A DNA stretch of 64,000 nt from Actinosynnema sp. ALI-1.44 (GTDB lineage Bacteria; Actinomycetota; Actinomycetes; Mycobacteriales; Pseudonocardiaceae), in the NCBI RefSeq assembly GCF_001984155.1, contig NZ_MTQO01000047.1, forward strand, positions 124,001-188,000, written 5' to 3'. Of this stretch, positions 30,559 to 38,948 are shown one piece after another. Below the pieces are notes generated by a model. The model was not told where the DNA came from. It made no database searches and saw only the letters and a program-made list of their open reading frames with translations. Position 1 is the first letter of the stretch. Every line of letters starts with the position of its first letter. Both the position numbers and the translations under genes were made by a program.

Positions 30559-30564
30559 CAAGCC

Positions 30565-31263
30565 CTACGCGTACTCCGAGACCTGCTCCTTGCGGCGGTT
30601 GCGGCGGTGCGTGAACAGGGCTAAACCGAGCACGATCAGCGCGGTGCCCACCGCGCCCGCGCCTACGAGCAGCACCCACTTGGTCCACGACATCCCGGAC
30701 TCGGCGTTGTACTGCGCGGTCGCCGAGATGTCGGTGATCCGGCCGGGGTTGAGCTTCCACGAGATCGTGTTGTCCATCTCCAGCGCGCCGTTGGTCTTGC
30801 CGATCGGGCCGGGAAAGGCGATCTTGAGCTGCACGTCGACCCCGTCCGGTCGAAGCTGGCTCAGGTCGGCGACCCCGGCGAGCGAGACGATGTCGCCGGA
30901 CCGCCGGAAGTTGAGCCGGTAGCGGCTGGTCACCGTGCTGATCGACTCGCTGAGCGTGCGCAGCTGGTCGAAGCTGAGCTGGGTGAACTTCACCGTCTGG
31001 CCCACGTAGCCGTCCACCTTGTACGGCTCCATCGTGACCTGGCTGGTCAGCTCGGCGGGGACGGTCAGCTGCGGGCCGACCTCCTCGGGCTTCGCCTGAA
31101 CGGTCGCGATCTCGAACGTGCCGGAGACCAGGTCGTACGGGTCGATCGCCATCGCCACGCGTACTCGCACACAGCCGCTGAGCACGAACGCCAGCACGAG
31201 CAAGAGTGGCACGGCAGCCCACCGGCGGGCTGAACGGTGGGAAGCCTGGTGCACGGGCGTCAC
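30565..31263 (-). CDS. lppM: LppM-like lipoprotein
   Basis: A 232-residue membrane-anchored protein. Lipobox 'FVLSGC' (about residues 26-31) follows a signal peptide; the mature part begins 'VRVRVAMAIDPYDLVSG', the LppM-type domain. A C-terminal TM helix ('WVLLVGAGAVGTALIVLGLA') ends in a basic tail 'THRRNRRKEQ'. It corresponds to Rv2171 (LppM), a surface lipoprotein that in mycobacteria affects PIM/lipomannan display and phagosome trafficking. It starts at a GTG (31263), with another GTG three codons downstream possible. It converges with metF. Confidence 0.85.
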   Translation of the reverse strand: MTPVHQASHRSARRWAAVPLLLVLAFVLSGCVRVRVAMAIDPYDLVSGTFEIATVQAKPEEVGPQLTVPAELTSQVTMEPYKVDGYVGQTVKFTQLSFDQLRTLSESISTVTSRYRLNFRRSGDIVSLAGVADLSQLRPDGVDVQLKIAFPGPIGKTNGALEMDNTISWKLNPGRITDISATAQYNAESGMSWTKWVLLVGAGAVGTALIVLGLALFTHRRNRRKEQVSEYA

Positions 31264-31337
31264 TATGCCAGCTTTGTCCAGCCTGATGCGAAATCCGGCG
31301 GGTCCGCCGCATATCCGTACCGGGTAACGTCCCCGAC

Positions 31338-33005
31338 ATGGCCAATCACACTGTGGGGGTCCACGAGGCGAGTGAACGGTTCGTGGACGAGTACGCCACC
31401 CTCGACCCGATCGCCGCCACGTACGCCGGACTGACCGGATACGAGTCGGAGATGACCGATTTCTCCCCGGACGGAGACCGGCAACGCGCCGAGCTCAACG
31501 CCCGTTACCTGCGCCAGATCGAGGCGATGGAACCGGCCGACGATTCCGAGCGCGCCGCGAAGGCCCATTTCCTCGAACGCGTCGGCATCGACGTGGAACT
31601 GCACGAGGCGGGGCTGACCACCGGCCACCTGAACGTGATCGCGAGCACTGTGCAGAACGTCCGCGCGATCTTCGACCTGCTGCCGACCGAGACCGCCGAG
31701 GACTGGGCGGGCGTCCGCACCCTGCTGGGCAAGGTGCCCGCCGCCGTGGATGGCATCAAGGCGGGCCTGCTCGACGCCGCGCGGCGCGACCAGCTGGTGG
31801 CACTGCGGCAGATCACCAAAGTCGCCGAGCAGTGCGACACGTGGTCGGGCGCCGACGGCGAGTCGTTCTTCGCCGCGTTCGTCAAGGACGCGCCGGAACC
31901 GGAATCGACCGGGCTGCGATCGGCCGCGGACAAGGCCGCTGAGGCGTATGGCGAGCTCGCGCGTTTTCTGCGTGCGGAGATCGCGGACAAGGCGCCGAAG
32001 AAGGACGCAGTCGGCGAGGACGTCTACAAACTGTGGTCGCGGTATTTCCTCGGCGCGCGGCTTGATCCGCACGAGGCCTACGAATGGGGCTGGACCGAGT
32101 TCTTCCGCGTGGAGAAGGAAATGATCGCGGTCGCCGAACGGATCAAGGCGGGCGGTTCCCTCGCCGAGGCCGCGGCCGCACTCGACGCCGATCCGCGTTA
32201 CCGGGTACAAGGCCGCCGCGAATTCGAGCAGTGGATGCAGCAGTTGTCCGACAACGCGTTGTCCGAACTGCGGGGAGTGCACTTCGACATCCCGGACGCG
32301 CTGATGCGCCTGGACTGCAAGATCGCCCCGGACGGCGGCGGCGTCGGCGCGTACTACACCGGTCCGAGCGACGACTTCTCCCGCGCGGGCGCGATGTGGT
32401 GGTCGGTGCCGTCCGGTCGCGCCGAGTTCAGCACGTGGCGTGAAGTGTCCACTGTGTACCACGAGGGTGTGCCCGGCCACCACCTGCAGATCGCCACCGG
32501 CGTGGCCGAGGCCGAGTCGCTCAACCGCTACCAGCGCCTGTTCGGCTGGGTGTCCGGGCACGGCGAGGGCTGGGCCCTGTACGCCGAGCGGCTGATGCAG
32601 GAACTCGGCTACCTCACCGACGACGGCGACCTGATGGGCATGCTGGACGCGCACCTGTTCCGCGCGGCACGGGTGATCATCGACATCGGCATGCACCTCG
32701 AGCTGGAGATCCCGGCGGGCAGCGGATTCCACGACGGCGAGCGGTGGACGCCGGAGCTGGGCCTCGAGTTCATGCTGACCCGCACGATCACCGACGCCGA
32801 GCACGTGCACGACGAGATCGACCGCTACCTCGGCTGGCCTGGGCAGGCTCCGTCGTACAAGCTCGGCGAGCGCTACTGGCTGCAGCTGCGCGACGAGGCG
32901 CGTCGCCGCGACGGGGAATCCTTCGACATCAAGGACTTCCACATGCGCGCGTTGCGCCTCGGCTCGATGGGCCTGGACAACCTGGGCGCGAGCCTGCGCG
33001 GCTAG
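31338..33005 (+). CDS. DUF885 family metallopeptidase-like protein
   Basis: A 555-residue protein with the gluzincin-like motif 'VYHEGVPGHHLQIATGVAEA' (HExxxHH), a downstream 'GHGEGWALYAERLMQELGY' (Glu helix) and 'RTITDAEHVHDEIDRYLGWP', all DUF885 markers. The fold is related to carboxypeptidase Taq (M32). No signal peptide, so cytosolic. Substrate unknown. Its stop (TAG) and the stop of the convergent tetR-type gene abut with no gap, in a GCTAGCTAGC sequence. Confidence 0.87.
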   Translation: MANHTVGVHEASERFVDEYATLDPIAATYAGLTGYESEMTDFSPDGDRQRAELNARYLRQIEAMEPADDSERAAKAHFLERVGIDVELHEAGLTTGHLNVIASTVQNVRAIFDLLPTETAEDWAGVRTLLGKVPAAVDGIKAGLLDAARRDQLVALRQITKVAEQCDTWSGADGESFFAAFVKDAPEPESTGLRSAADKAAEAYGELARFLRAEIADKAPKKDAVGEDVYKLWSRYFLGARLDPHEAYEWGWTEFFRVEKEMIAVAERIKAGGSLAEAAAALDADPRYRVQGRREFEQWMQQLSDNALSELRGVHFDIPDALMRLDCKIAPDGGGVGAYYTGPSDDFSRAGAMWWSVPSGRAEFSTWREVSTVYHEGVPGHHLQIATGVAEAESLNRYQRLFGWVSGHGEGWALYAERLMQELGYLTDDGDLMGMLDAHLFRAARVIIDIGMHLELEIPAGSGFHDGERWTPELGLEFMLTRTITDAEHVHDEIDRYLGWPGQAPSYKLGERYWLQLRDEARRRDGESFDIKDFHMRALRLGSMGLDNLGASLRG

Positions 33006-33587
33006 CTAGCGAGCCAGACCAGCGAGAACGAGTGAGCAGACGGCGTCGAACGCCGCGTCGATGCCGTCCTGCTTCCACTCGCCCGCGTACGCCGGGTCGT
33101 GGAACCGGTTCGTCGCGTCGAAGACGGCCCGCGCGGTCTGGTCGACGTCGTCGAACGGTTTGAAGTCGCCCGCTGCGACGCCTGCCCGCAGGATCTCCGC
33201 GAGCTCAGCGGTCAGCTCGGCGATGTGGTCGGCGACCACCTTGCTGTTCTCCCGCACCAGCGCGGTGAAGGTGGCGAACAGCTCGGGGTCGTCGAGCACC
33301 TTGTGCCTTTTGCTGTCGAACAGCGTGGCCAGCCAGGTGCGCAGCCGCTCGGGCGCGGGCAGATCCGCCTTGGCCGCCAGGGCGACCGCTGCGTGGGCCC
33401 GGCTGAGCCACCGCCGCGTGACGGCTTCCCGCAAAGCCGCCTTGCTCGGGAAATGCCGGTACACGCTGCCGTGGCTGACGCCGAGTGCGCGCGCGACGTC
33501 GACAACGGTCGCCTTGCTCGGGCCGAAGCGGCGCAGGACGTCCTGCGCCGCTTCGAGGATCTGGTCCGCGGTGAGCGTCTCGGGCAT
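33006..33587 (-). CDS. TetR-family regulator
   Basis: A 193-residue repressor. N-terminal HTH: 'ILEAAQDVLRRFGPSKATVV' then 'VARALGVSHGSVYRHFPSKA'. The helical C-terminus binds an unknown ligand. The start codon overlaps the stop of the aldo/keto reductase gene (TGATG), so the two are co-transcribed and the regulator probably acts at the operator at 34635-34658. Confidence 0.9.
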   Translation of the reverse strand: MPETLTADQILEAAQDVLRRFGPSKATVVDVARALGVSHGSVYRHFPSKAALREAVTRRWLSRAHAAVALAAKADLPAPERLRTWLATLFDSKRHKVLDDPELFATFTALVRENSKVVADHIAELTAELAEILRAGVAAGDFKPFDDVDQTARAVFDATNRFHDPAYAGEWKQDGIDAAFDAVCSLVLAGLAR

Positions 33588-34582
33588 CAGCGTTCGCTGT
33601 CCAGCGTCCGCATCTGGTGCGCGTCGTACCGTTCGCCCGCGACCGCGTCGACGGGTACAGCCTTCTCGATCATGCCGAGATCTTCCTCCGACAGTTCCAC
33701 GCTCAGCGCACCGGCCGACTCCACGAGGCGGTCACGCCTGCGTGCGCCGACGAGCGGCACGATGTCCTCCCCCCGTGACAGTACCCACGCGATCGCGACC
33801 TGTGCGACGGAAACCGCTTTGCGGTCGGCGATCTCACGCAGCGCGTCGACCAGTTCCAGGTTGCGCGTCAGGTTGTCGCCCTGGAACCGCGGGCTGCGGG
33901 ACCGGAAGTCGGTGGCGGCGTTGGGCCGGTCGGCCGACCAGTGTCCCGACAACAGACCGCGCGACAGCACGCCGTACGCGGTCAGCCCGATGCCCAGTTC
34001 GCGCAGCGTCGGCAGGATGGTGTCCTCCACGCTCCGGGTGAGCAGCGAGTACTCGATCTGCAGGTCGGCGATCGGGTGCACGGCGGCGGCCCGGCGGATG
34101 GTGTCCGCGCCGACCTCGGACAGCCCGACGTGCCGGACGTACCCGGCCTGGACCATCTCGGCGATCGCGCCGACGGTGTCCTCGATCGGGACGTCCGGGT
34201 CCAGCCGGGCGGGGCGGTAGATGTCGATGTGGTCGGTGCCCAGTCGGCGCAGGGTGTAGGACAGTGCCGTCTTCACGGCGTTGGGGCTGGCGTCGTAGCC
34301 GACCCACTCGCCCGCCGGGGAGCGCTGGGCGCCGAACTTCACGCTGATGACGAGGTCGTCGCGGGTCCGGTCGCGCAGCGCGCGGCCGATGAGCATCTCG
34401 TTGTGGCCCATGCCGTAGAAGTCGCCGGTGTCGATCAGCGTGACGCCGCTGTCGATCGCGGCGTGGATGGTCGCGATGCTCTCGGTCTCGTCGGCCGGAC
34501 CGTACATGTCCGACATGCCCATCGCGCCGAGCCCCAGCTCGGACACCTCGGGGCCGGTCCTGCCAAGTCGTCGGGTGTGCAC
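33587..34582 (-). CDS. Aldo/keto reductase
   Basis: The start is the GTG at 34582, with AGGAGG 7 nt upstream; the open frame extends further. The 331-residue (alpha/beta)8 oxidoreductase has 'LGLGAMGMSDMYGPADETES', the catalytic Asp and Tyr in 'LIDTGDFYGMGHNEMLIGRA', Lys in 'LVISVKFGAQRSP', and NADPH-binding 'VPLVGARRRDRLVESAGAL'. It is of the YajO/AKR type that reduces aldehydes. It is co-transcribed with the TetR regulator. Confidence 0.9.
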   Translation of the reverse strand: MHTRRLGRTGPEVSELGLGAMGMSDMYGPADETESIATIHAAIDSGVTLIDTGDFYGMGHNEMLIGRALRDRTRDDLVISVKFGAQRSPAGEWVGYDASPNAVKTALSYTLRRLGTDHIDIYRPARLDPDVPIEDTVGAIAEMVQAGYVRHVGLSEVGADTIRRAAAVHPIADLQIEYSLLTRSVEDTILPTLRELGIGLTAYGVLSRGLLSGHWSADRPNAATDFRSRSPRFQGDNLTRNLELVDALREIADRKAVSVAQVAIAWVLSRGEDIVPLVGARRRDRLVESAGALSVELSEEDLGMIEKAVPVDAVAGERYDAHQMRTLDSER

Positions 34583-34634
34583 GGGGGTTCCTCCTGGATG
34601 TGGTGGTTTCTCCTCTTCGAGTATGCACATTGTG

Positions 34635-34658
34635 ATGACAGATTTCAATATCTGTCAT
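34635..34658 (-). promoter_or_regulatory. Operator for the TetR / aldo-keto reductase unit
   Basis: ATGACAGAT (34635-34643) and ATCTGTCAT (34650-34658) are a perfect 9-bp inverted repeat with a 6-bp spacer, located about 55 bp upstream of the reductase start. TGACA/TGTCA arms are common TetR-family sites. The stretch around it is unusually AT-rich for this window. Confidence 0.75.
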
Positions 34659-34818
34659 TTTAATGGTTGCAGAGGGTATCTAACCACTTTCGGCGCGTGC
34701 TGCCACTCGGGCCACCCTATGCGGTGAAGCCCGGCGTTTTGGCAGCTCAGAGTGGGTGCGACGGTGTCTACCATCGCCATGCCCGGATCCTCGCCGGGAC
34801 AACCACAAGGAGAGACCA

Positions 34819-35355
34819 ATGTCCAAACGCTTGCCCGTTGTGCTGTCGTTGGCAGCGCTGGGCCTCGCCTGGGCCGCGCTGCCGAGTGCGGCGGTCCTGG
34901 ACCCGACCGCGGAGGGCCGGGTCGGGTGCACTGCCGCGACCCCAGCGGTCAAAACCTTGCAGGACGCGGTCAAGCGGGTCACTGCCGCCGCGGACGATCC
35001 GACCAAGCTGCGAACCGTGCTCGGCGACGTCTTCAACGCGGTGACCGGAGCGCAGGAAGCGGGCTGCCTGCCCGCGTTGCCCGCCAGCGCGCCGGCCCCT
35101 CCGGCTCCGCCCGCACCACCTACGCGCAAGGCTGTTGACGCGTGCCTGAAACCGACCGTGGACCTGTTGGGTGCGGCGCTGGGCGGGGTCGGCGCCACAC
35201 TCGCGGTGCCGCCGGACCGCACGGCGACCACCGCCGCGGTCACGCGACTGGCCTCATCCGTCACCGCGATGAACGCCGCGAAGTGTCTGCCGGTCGAGTT
35301 GCCTGTTCCCGGCGGTCTGCCCACTCCGGCGCTGTCACCTGCCCCGTTGCCTTAG
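34819..35355 (+). CDS. Small secreted protein, four cysteines, Pro/Ala linker
   Basis: The start is the ATG at 34819 with AAGGAGAG upstream; 178 residues. A signal peptide (about 1-25, 'LGLAWAALPSAAVLDP') is followed by two similar helical segments ('GCTAATPAVKTLQDAVKRV' and 'ACLKPTVDLLGAALGGVG'), each with two Cys, joined by a Pro/Ala linker ('PASAPAPPAPPAPP'). I do not recognise a family. The two halves look like an internal duplication. Confidence 0.7.
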   Translation: MSKRLPVVLSLAALGLAWAALPSAAVLDPTAEGRVGCTAATPAVKTLQDAVKRVTAAADDPTKLRTVLGDVFNAVTGAQEAGCLPALPASAPAPPAPPAPPTRKAVDACLKPTVDLLGAALGGVGATLAVPPDRTATTAAVTRLASSVTAMNAAKCLPVELPVPGGLPTPALSPAPLP

Positions 35356-35372
35356 GTGTGCGGCAGAATCCC

Positions 35373-35409
35373 CTCGTGAGCGGCTGGTCTACGACCGGTC
35401 GCTCACGAG
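35373..35409. terminator. Bidirectional terminator hairpin
   Basis: CTCGTGAGCG (35373-35382) pairs with CGCTCACGAG (35400-35409), with inner GGTC-TAC-GACC. It lies between the secreted protein gene and the convergent GNAT gene and contains the GNAT stop. Confidence 0.75.
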
Positions 35410-35987
35410 GACGTCATCGGCAGGGGGCGGCCGAGCACGGCGAACGGCCGTGGATCACCGGCGAACCGGTAGTTGCGCAGCACGTCGACGAAGCCGACCC
35501 GGCGGTAAAGGCTCCACGCCCTGGTCCGGCCTTCGGGGGTGGACAACAGCACCCGCCCGTTGGGGACGTCCGTCAGCAGCGCCCGTAGCAACTGCTCACC
35601 GGTGCCCCTGCCCTGGCTGTCCGGCCGGACGTGCAACTCGGTCAGCTCGAAGTAGTCGCGCATCCACTCGTCCGCGACCTCGGCGCCACCCAGTTCGGTC
35701 ACGCCACGGCGGACCTGCTCGTGCCACCACTGCCCAGGCGCGCCCTTGTAGCCGTAGCAGATCCCGGTCAGCTTGTCGGTCTGGTCCAACGCCGCCACAC
35801 AACGCCACCCGTCCCGCAGCATGTGCGCCAACCACATCGGCGCCCTCTGCTCGGCTGTTCCCTTCGGGTAGCCCATGGCTGTGACGTACAGACCTAACGC
35901 CTCGTAGAGTCGCGGCCGCAACGCGTCGGCCGACAGCTCGACGAGCTGGCTTCTGTGCGATGGCGCGGCGGTCACGTCAGGAATCAT
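35403..35987 (-). CDS. GNAT-family N-acetyltransferase
   Basis: A 194-residue protein with the acetyl-CoA signature 'LHVRPDSQGRGTGEQLLRAL' and following 'NGRVLLSTPEGRTRAWSLYR', then 'VGFVDVLRNYRFAGDPRP'. Substrate unknown. Its first codons overlap the end of the YbaK-type gene by 11 bp, so the two form an operon. Confidence 0.85.
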   Translation of the reverse strand: MIPDVTAAPSHRSQLVELSADALRPRLYEALGLYVTAMGYPKGTAEQRAPMWLAHMLRDGWRCVAALDQTDKLTGICYGYKGAPGQWWHEQVRRGVTELGGAEVADEWMRDYFELTELHVRPDSQGRGTGEQLLRALLTDVPNGRVLLSTPEGRTRAWSLYRRVGFVDVLRNYRFAGDPRPFAVLGRPLPMTSS

Positions 35988-36492
35988 CCTCCACGCTCCG
36001 GACGTCCGCAGCTGTCCCCCCGGTCAGGGCCACCAGCTGGTCGAACGTAGTGGGGTACACGGACTTAGGGTGCCCAGCCGCGGCCCAGACCGCCGTGTAT
36101 GTGGCCAAATGGTTGTCGACCAGTGTACGGATCGGGCGCGGGTGACCCGCCGGGGCGACTCCGCCGATGGCCTGACCGGTGTTCTCCTTGACGAACGCGG
36201 AGTCGGCCTTGCCGATCCTGTCGGCGCCCACGACGGCGGCGATCCTGGTGGTGTCCGCCCGGTGCGCGCCCGAGGTGAGCACCAGCAACGGCTCGGTCCG
36301 GTCGCCGTACGTCGCGCGGAAGACCAGGCTGTTGGCGATCGCGCCGACCTCGATACCCAGCGCCTGTGCCGCAGCGGCCGCTGTCCGAACCTCGTCGTCG
36401 AGGATCCGGATGCCCTGAGCGCACCCGGTCAGCCCGGCCTCCAGCAGGGCGGCGGCGACCTTTACGACAGCCGGGTGATCCGTGGTTGTCAC
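35977..36492 (-). CDS. YbaK/ProX-type aminoacyl-tRNA deacylase
   Basis: A 171-residue YbaK-fold protein: 'DEVRTAAAAAQALGIEVG', 'NSLVFRATYGDRTEPLLVLT', 'SGAHRADTTRIAAVVGADRI', 'AIGGVAPAGHPRPIRTLVDN'. Family members hydrolyse mischarged tRNAs (for example Cys- or Ala-tRNA-Pro). Lys of 'DSAFVKENTG' is at the usual active position. It is the first gene of a pair with the GNAT gene. Confidence 0.88.
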   Translation of the reverse strand: MTTTDHPAVVKVAAALLEAGLTGCAQGIRILDDEVRTAAAAAQALGIEVGAIANSLVFRATYGDRTEPLLVLTSGAHRADTTRIAAVVGADRIGKADSAFVKENTGQAIGGVAPAGHPRPIRTLVDNHLATYTAVWAAAGHPKSVYPTTFDQLVALTGGTAADVRSVEDDS

Positions 36493-36526
36493 ACGTCAAT
36501 CACACCATGACCGGGATCTCCGCAGC

Positions 36527-36570
36527 TTGAGCGGCCGCCGTCGCCCAGGTAGACTCGAACACGTGTTCGA
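36527..36570 (+). promoter_or_regulatory. SOS-regulated promoter with perfect LexA box
   Basis: TTGAGC (36527-36532), a 17-bp spacer and TAGACT (36550-36555) form a good sigma-A-type promoter. TCGAACACGTGTTCGA (36555-36570) is a perfect match to the actinobacterial SOS box TCGAAC-N4-GTTCGA and overlaps the -10 box by one base, so LexA bound there would block transcription. Confidence 0.85.
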
Positions 36571-36676
36571 AATCGAACACGGCTGCCCGGTGGTGGGGCG
36601 GGGGAAGCGCCTCGCCACCGGGTCCACCGGCTTCCCCACGGTGGGTTCGACGAGGCCGCCCTGGCCCCGTCGATGA
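36564..36676 (+). CDS. Possible 37-codon leaderless upstream ORF
   Basis: A GTG at 36564 lies 8 nt after the -10 box, about where transcription should start, and is open for 37 codons (begins VFEIEHGCPVVGRG) to a TGA at 36674-36676. That stop overlaps a mini-ORF, ATGACGTGA. No Shine-Dalgarno sequence is seen. It could be a leader peptide for the HEPN-like gene or only an open stretch of GC-rich DNA. Confidence 0.25.
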
Positions 36677-36691
36677 CGTGAGGAGGCCCTG

Positions 36692-37114
36692 ATGTCAACC
36701 AGAGTCGACTTCCCCAGCTCCCCCTCGCGTCGAGGCGGCAACTCGTGGGCCTCCGGCTCGCCTGCCGCGCTGATGCGCCAGGCCGAATGCGGGATCGCCG
36801 CCGCCGAGGCCGAGACCGACCCGGCCGAGCGGTTCGCTCAGGCGTACCTGTCCGCGTTGCGAGCGGCAGCCGCGATGCTCGCGCACCGCGGCCGTCCGCA
36901 CCGCGGCCGCTCCCGTCCGACCAGCGCGTGGACGTTGTTGTCATCGGTCGTGCCGGAACTGCGCGAATGGGCCGCGTTCTTCGCGGCGCACTCACGCACG
37001 AGGGCGGCGGTCCAGGCCGGCCGGACCCGGCTGGTCAGCGCCCAGTCGGCGGACGAACTGGTCCGGCAGGCCGGTGTGTTCGTCGGCCTGATCGCCCGGG
37101 TTGTCCCGGGGTGA
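36692..37114 (+). CDS. Small HEPN-like (SAV_6107-type) protein, SOS-controlled
   Basis: The start is the ATG at 36692, with GAGGAGG upstream. The 140-residue product is largely helical: 'LMRQAECGIAAAEAETDPAE', 'RFAQAYLSALRAAAAMLAHR', 'TSAWTLLSSVVPELREWAAF', 'RTRAAVQAGRTRLVSAQSAD'. This pattern matches the SAV_6107-type HEPN family of actinobacteria. Family function is not established; the SOS box in front points to a DNA-damage role. The TGA overlaps the next gene's GTG (GTGA). Confidence 0.7.
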   Translation: MSTRVDFPSSPSRRGGNSWASGSPAALMRQAECGIAAAEAETDPAERFAQAYLSALRAAAAMLAHRGRPHRGRSRPTSAWTLLSSVVPELREWAAFFAAHSRTRAAVQAGRTRLVSAQSADELVRQAGVFVGLIARVVPG

Positions 37115-37890
37115 GCACGAAGGCACTGACAGATCAGGCGAAGCTGCTTGACGTACTGGAGATCGAGGCCACGGTGCTGGCCGAAACGGTGGACGGAGCG
37201 CGAGCGGACCTCAGGATCCCGAACTGCCCGGGTCTGACCGTCGGGGAAACGGCCAGGCATGTGGGCAGCGTGTACCGGATGGCGCTGCAGTGGATGCGGA
37301 CCGGGGACACCCCGGAGACGTGGCAGCGCCAGCCGGGCCCGTTCCAGTCGTTGCGGGACTTCGTGATCAGTGGCGTGCGCGAACTGGTCGACGAACTCGC
37401 GGCGCACGAGCCGAGTCAGCCGTGTTCCACCTGGTGGGCGGCGGATTCGACGTACGGTTTCTGGCGCAGGCGGATGGCGCACGAGACCGTGGTCCACCGC
37501 GTCGACGTCCAGGCGGCGGTCGAGCAGCCGATCAGTGAGATCGAGGACGACATCGCGGTCGACGGTGTCGACGAGATCCTCACGCTGTGGTTCGGCCACC
37601 GCCTGACAGTCCAGGGGGTGGTCGGAACGAGAGACGCCACGGTGGCGGTGCTCACCGGAGATCGAGCGTGGCTGACCCGCGTGACCACGGGCGGGGTCGG
37701 GGCATGGCGCCTGCCCGGCTCGGACGTCGAACGAGCGGACCTGGCCAGGGTCGACGCCAGAGTGACCGGCCAGCCGTCCACTGTGTACCGCTACCTCTGG
37801 GGGCGCCTCGGCGAACGGGCGATCCACCGGGAAGGGGACATCGACGCGATCAACCAGCTGTGGGCGTTGATCCGCGTGGCAACCCGCTGA
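37111..37890 (+). CDS. DinB-like maleylpyruvate-isomerase-family protein (mycothiol-dependent type)
   Basis: The start is the GTG at 37111, coupled to the previous stop. The 259-residue protein has an MDMPI/DinB-like N-terminal helical bundle ('LTVGETARHVGSVYRMALQW', 'WRRRMAHETVVHRVDVQAA') with the metal-site histidines (His of 'ARHVG', and the 'AHETVVHRVD' pair), and a C-terminal domain 'VLTGDRAWLTRVTTGGVG'. Family members act with mycothiol, the actinobacterial thiol. Being behind an SOS box suggests a detoxification role during DNA damage. Confidence 0.8.
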   Translation: MSTKALTDQAKLLDVLEIEATVLAETVDGARADLRIPNCPGLTVGETARHVGSVYRMALQWMRTGDTPETWQRQPGPFQSLRDFVISGVRELVDELAAHEPSQPCSTWWAADSTYGFWRRRMAHETVVHRVDVQAAVEQPISEIEDDIAVDGVDEILTLWFGHRLTVQGVVGTRDATVAVLTGDRAWLTRVTTGGVGAWRLPGSDVERADLARVDARVTGQPSTVYRYLWGRLGERAIHREGDIDAINQLWALIRVATR

Positions 37891-37994
37891 CACGTCGGCC
37901 ACGTGGTGATCACCTGGGCAGGAGGGCCCATCCGGAACCCTCCTGCCCACGCCGGGTATGTCCATCTCCTCCGGTGCCGCGCTAACTTGCGGAC

Positions 37995-38720
37995 ATGGGA
38001 ACGAGACTCGTCAACGTCGTCGTCGCCACCGCGGACCCCGAGGCGCTGGGGCGGTTCTGGTCGCGGTTGCTCGGCTGGCAGTTCGTGGCCGAGCACGGCG
38101 AGATCGACGTGCGGGCGCCGTCGTCGCAGGGCTGGGAACTGGATCTCGCCTTCGGCGAGGTCCCCGCGCCGAAGACCGCGCCCAACCGCATCCACCTGGA
38201 CCTGGCCTCGGCCACGCCAGGCGACCAGGCCGCGATCATCGAGCGAGCGCGTGATCTCGGTGCGAGATCGGTCGACATAGGCCAGCGTGACGTGCCGTGG
38301 GAGGTGATGGCCGACCCGGACGGCAACGAGTTCTGTGTGCTGGAACCTCGTGAGGTTTACAGCGACACAGGCGCCGTGGCGGCCATCGTCGTCAACGCGC
38401 AGCACGCTGGAGAACTCGCCAGCTTCTATTGCGAGGCAACCGGGTTCAAGCGCCACGACAAACCGGCCGCGGAAGTCGGCCTGCGCGCGCCGAACGGTCG
38501 CGGGCCGTGGCTGGAGTTCCAGCACGGCCACCCACCCCGCACGGCACGGGATCGGCTGCACCTCGATGTCCGCCCCTTCGCCGGTGACAACCAGGCGGAC
38601 GAGGTGGCCAGGCTCCGCCGGCTGGGAGCCAGGTCGATCGACATCGGCCAGCGTGACGTGCCGTGGGAGGTGATGGCCGACCCGGAGAACAACGAGTTCT
38701 GTGTGCTGACCCCGCGCTGA
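37995..38720 (+). CDS. Two-domain VOC (glyoxalase/bleomycin-resistance fold) protein
   Basis: A 241-residue protein with two tandem VOC domains, residues 1-~120 ('VNVVVATADPEALGRFWSRL', 'MADPDGNEFCVLEPRE') and ~122-241 ('AIVVNAQHAGELASFYCEAT', 'MADPENNEFCVLTPR'). The end of each half is nearly identical in DNA (see the repeat at 38281). VOC proteins bind metals or small molecules; ligand unknown. Confidence 0.85.
   Translation: MGTRLVNVVVATADPEALGRFWSRLLGWQFVAEHGEIDVRAPSSQGWELDLAFGEVPAPKTAPNRIHLDLASATPGDQAAIIERARDLGARSVDIGQRDVPWEVMADPDGNEFCVLEPREVYSDTGAVAAIVVNAQHAGELASFYCEATGFKRHDKPAAEVGLRAPNGRGPWLEFQHGHPPRTARDRLHLDVRPFAGDNQADEVARLRRLGARSIDIGQRDVPWEVMADPENNEFCVLTPR
38281..38686 (+). repeat. 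40-bp exact direct repeat ending the two VOC halves
   Basis: Bases 38281-38320 recur exactly at 38647-38686, encoding 'GQRDVPWEVMADP' in both domains, and the identity continues after a short gap ('NEFCVL'). Such DNA identity between two domains suggests recent duplication or gene conversion inside the gene. Confidence 0.85.
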
Positions 38721-38948
38721 GTCCGCACCCGGCGACCACGCCCCCCGGCGGGGAAGGGAATCACGCAGCAGGGTGATGCCCGGGAACGAATCCAGGCCGA
38801 AGAACCATGGACCGGGCGCGTTCAGCCGCGATCTGCACCCGTCTGGGGGGCACGGCGCAGGCCCGAAAGAATGCAAACTGCTCACAACGCGTCATTGGCC
38901 CGTCGTCGACAGATACGTAGGATGATCCGTCGGTGAAGGTGAGACCGA

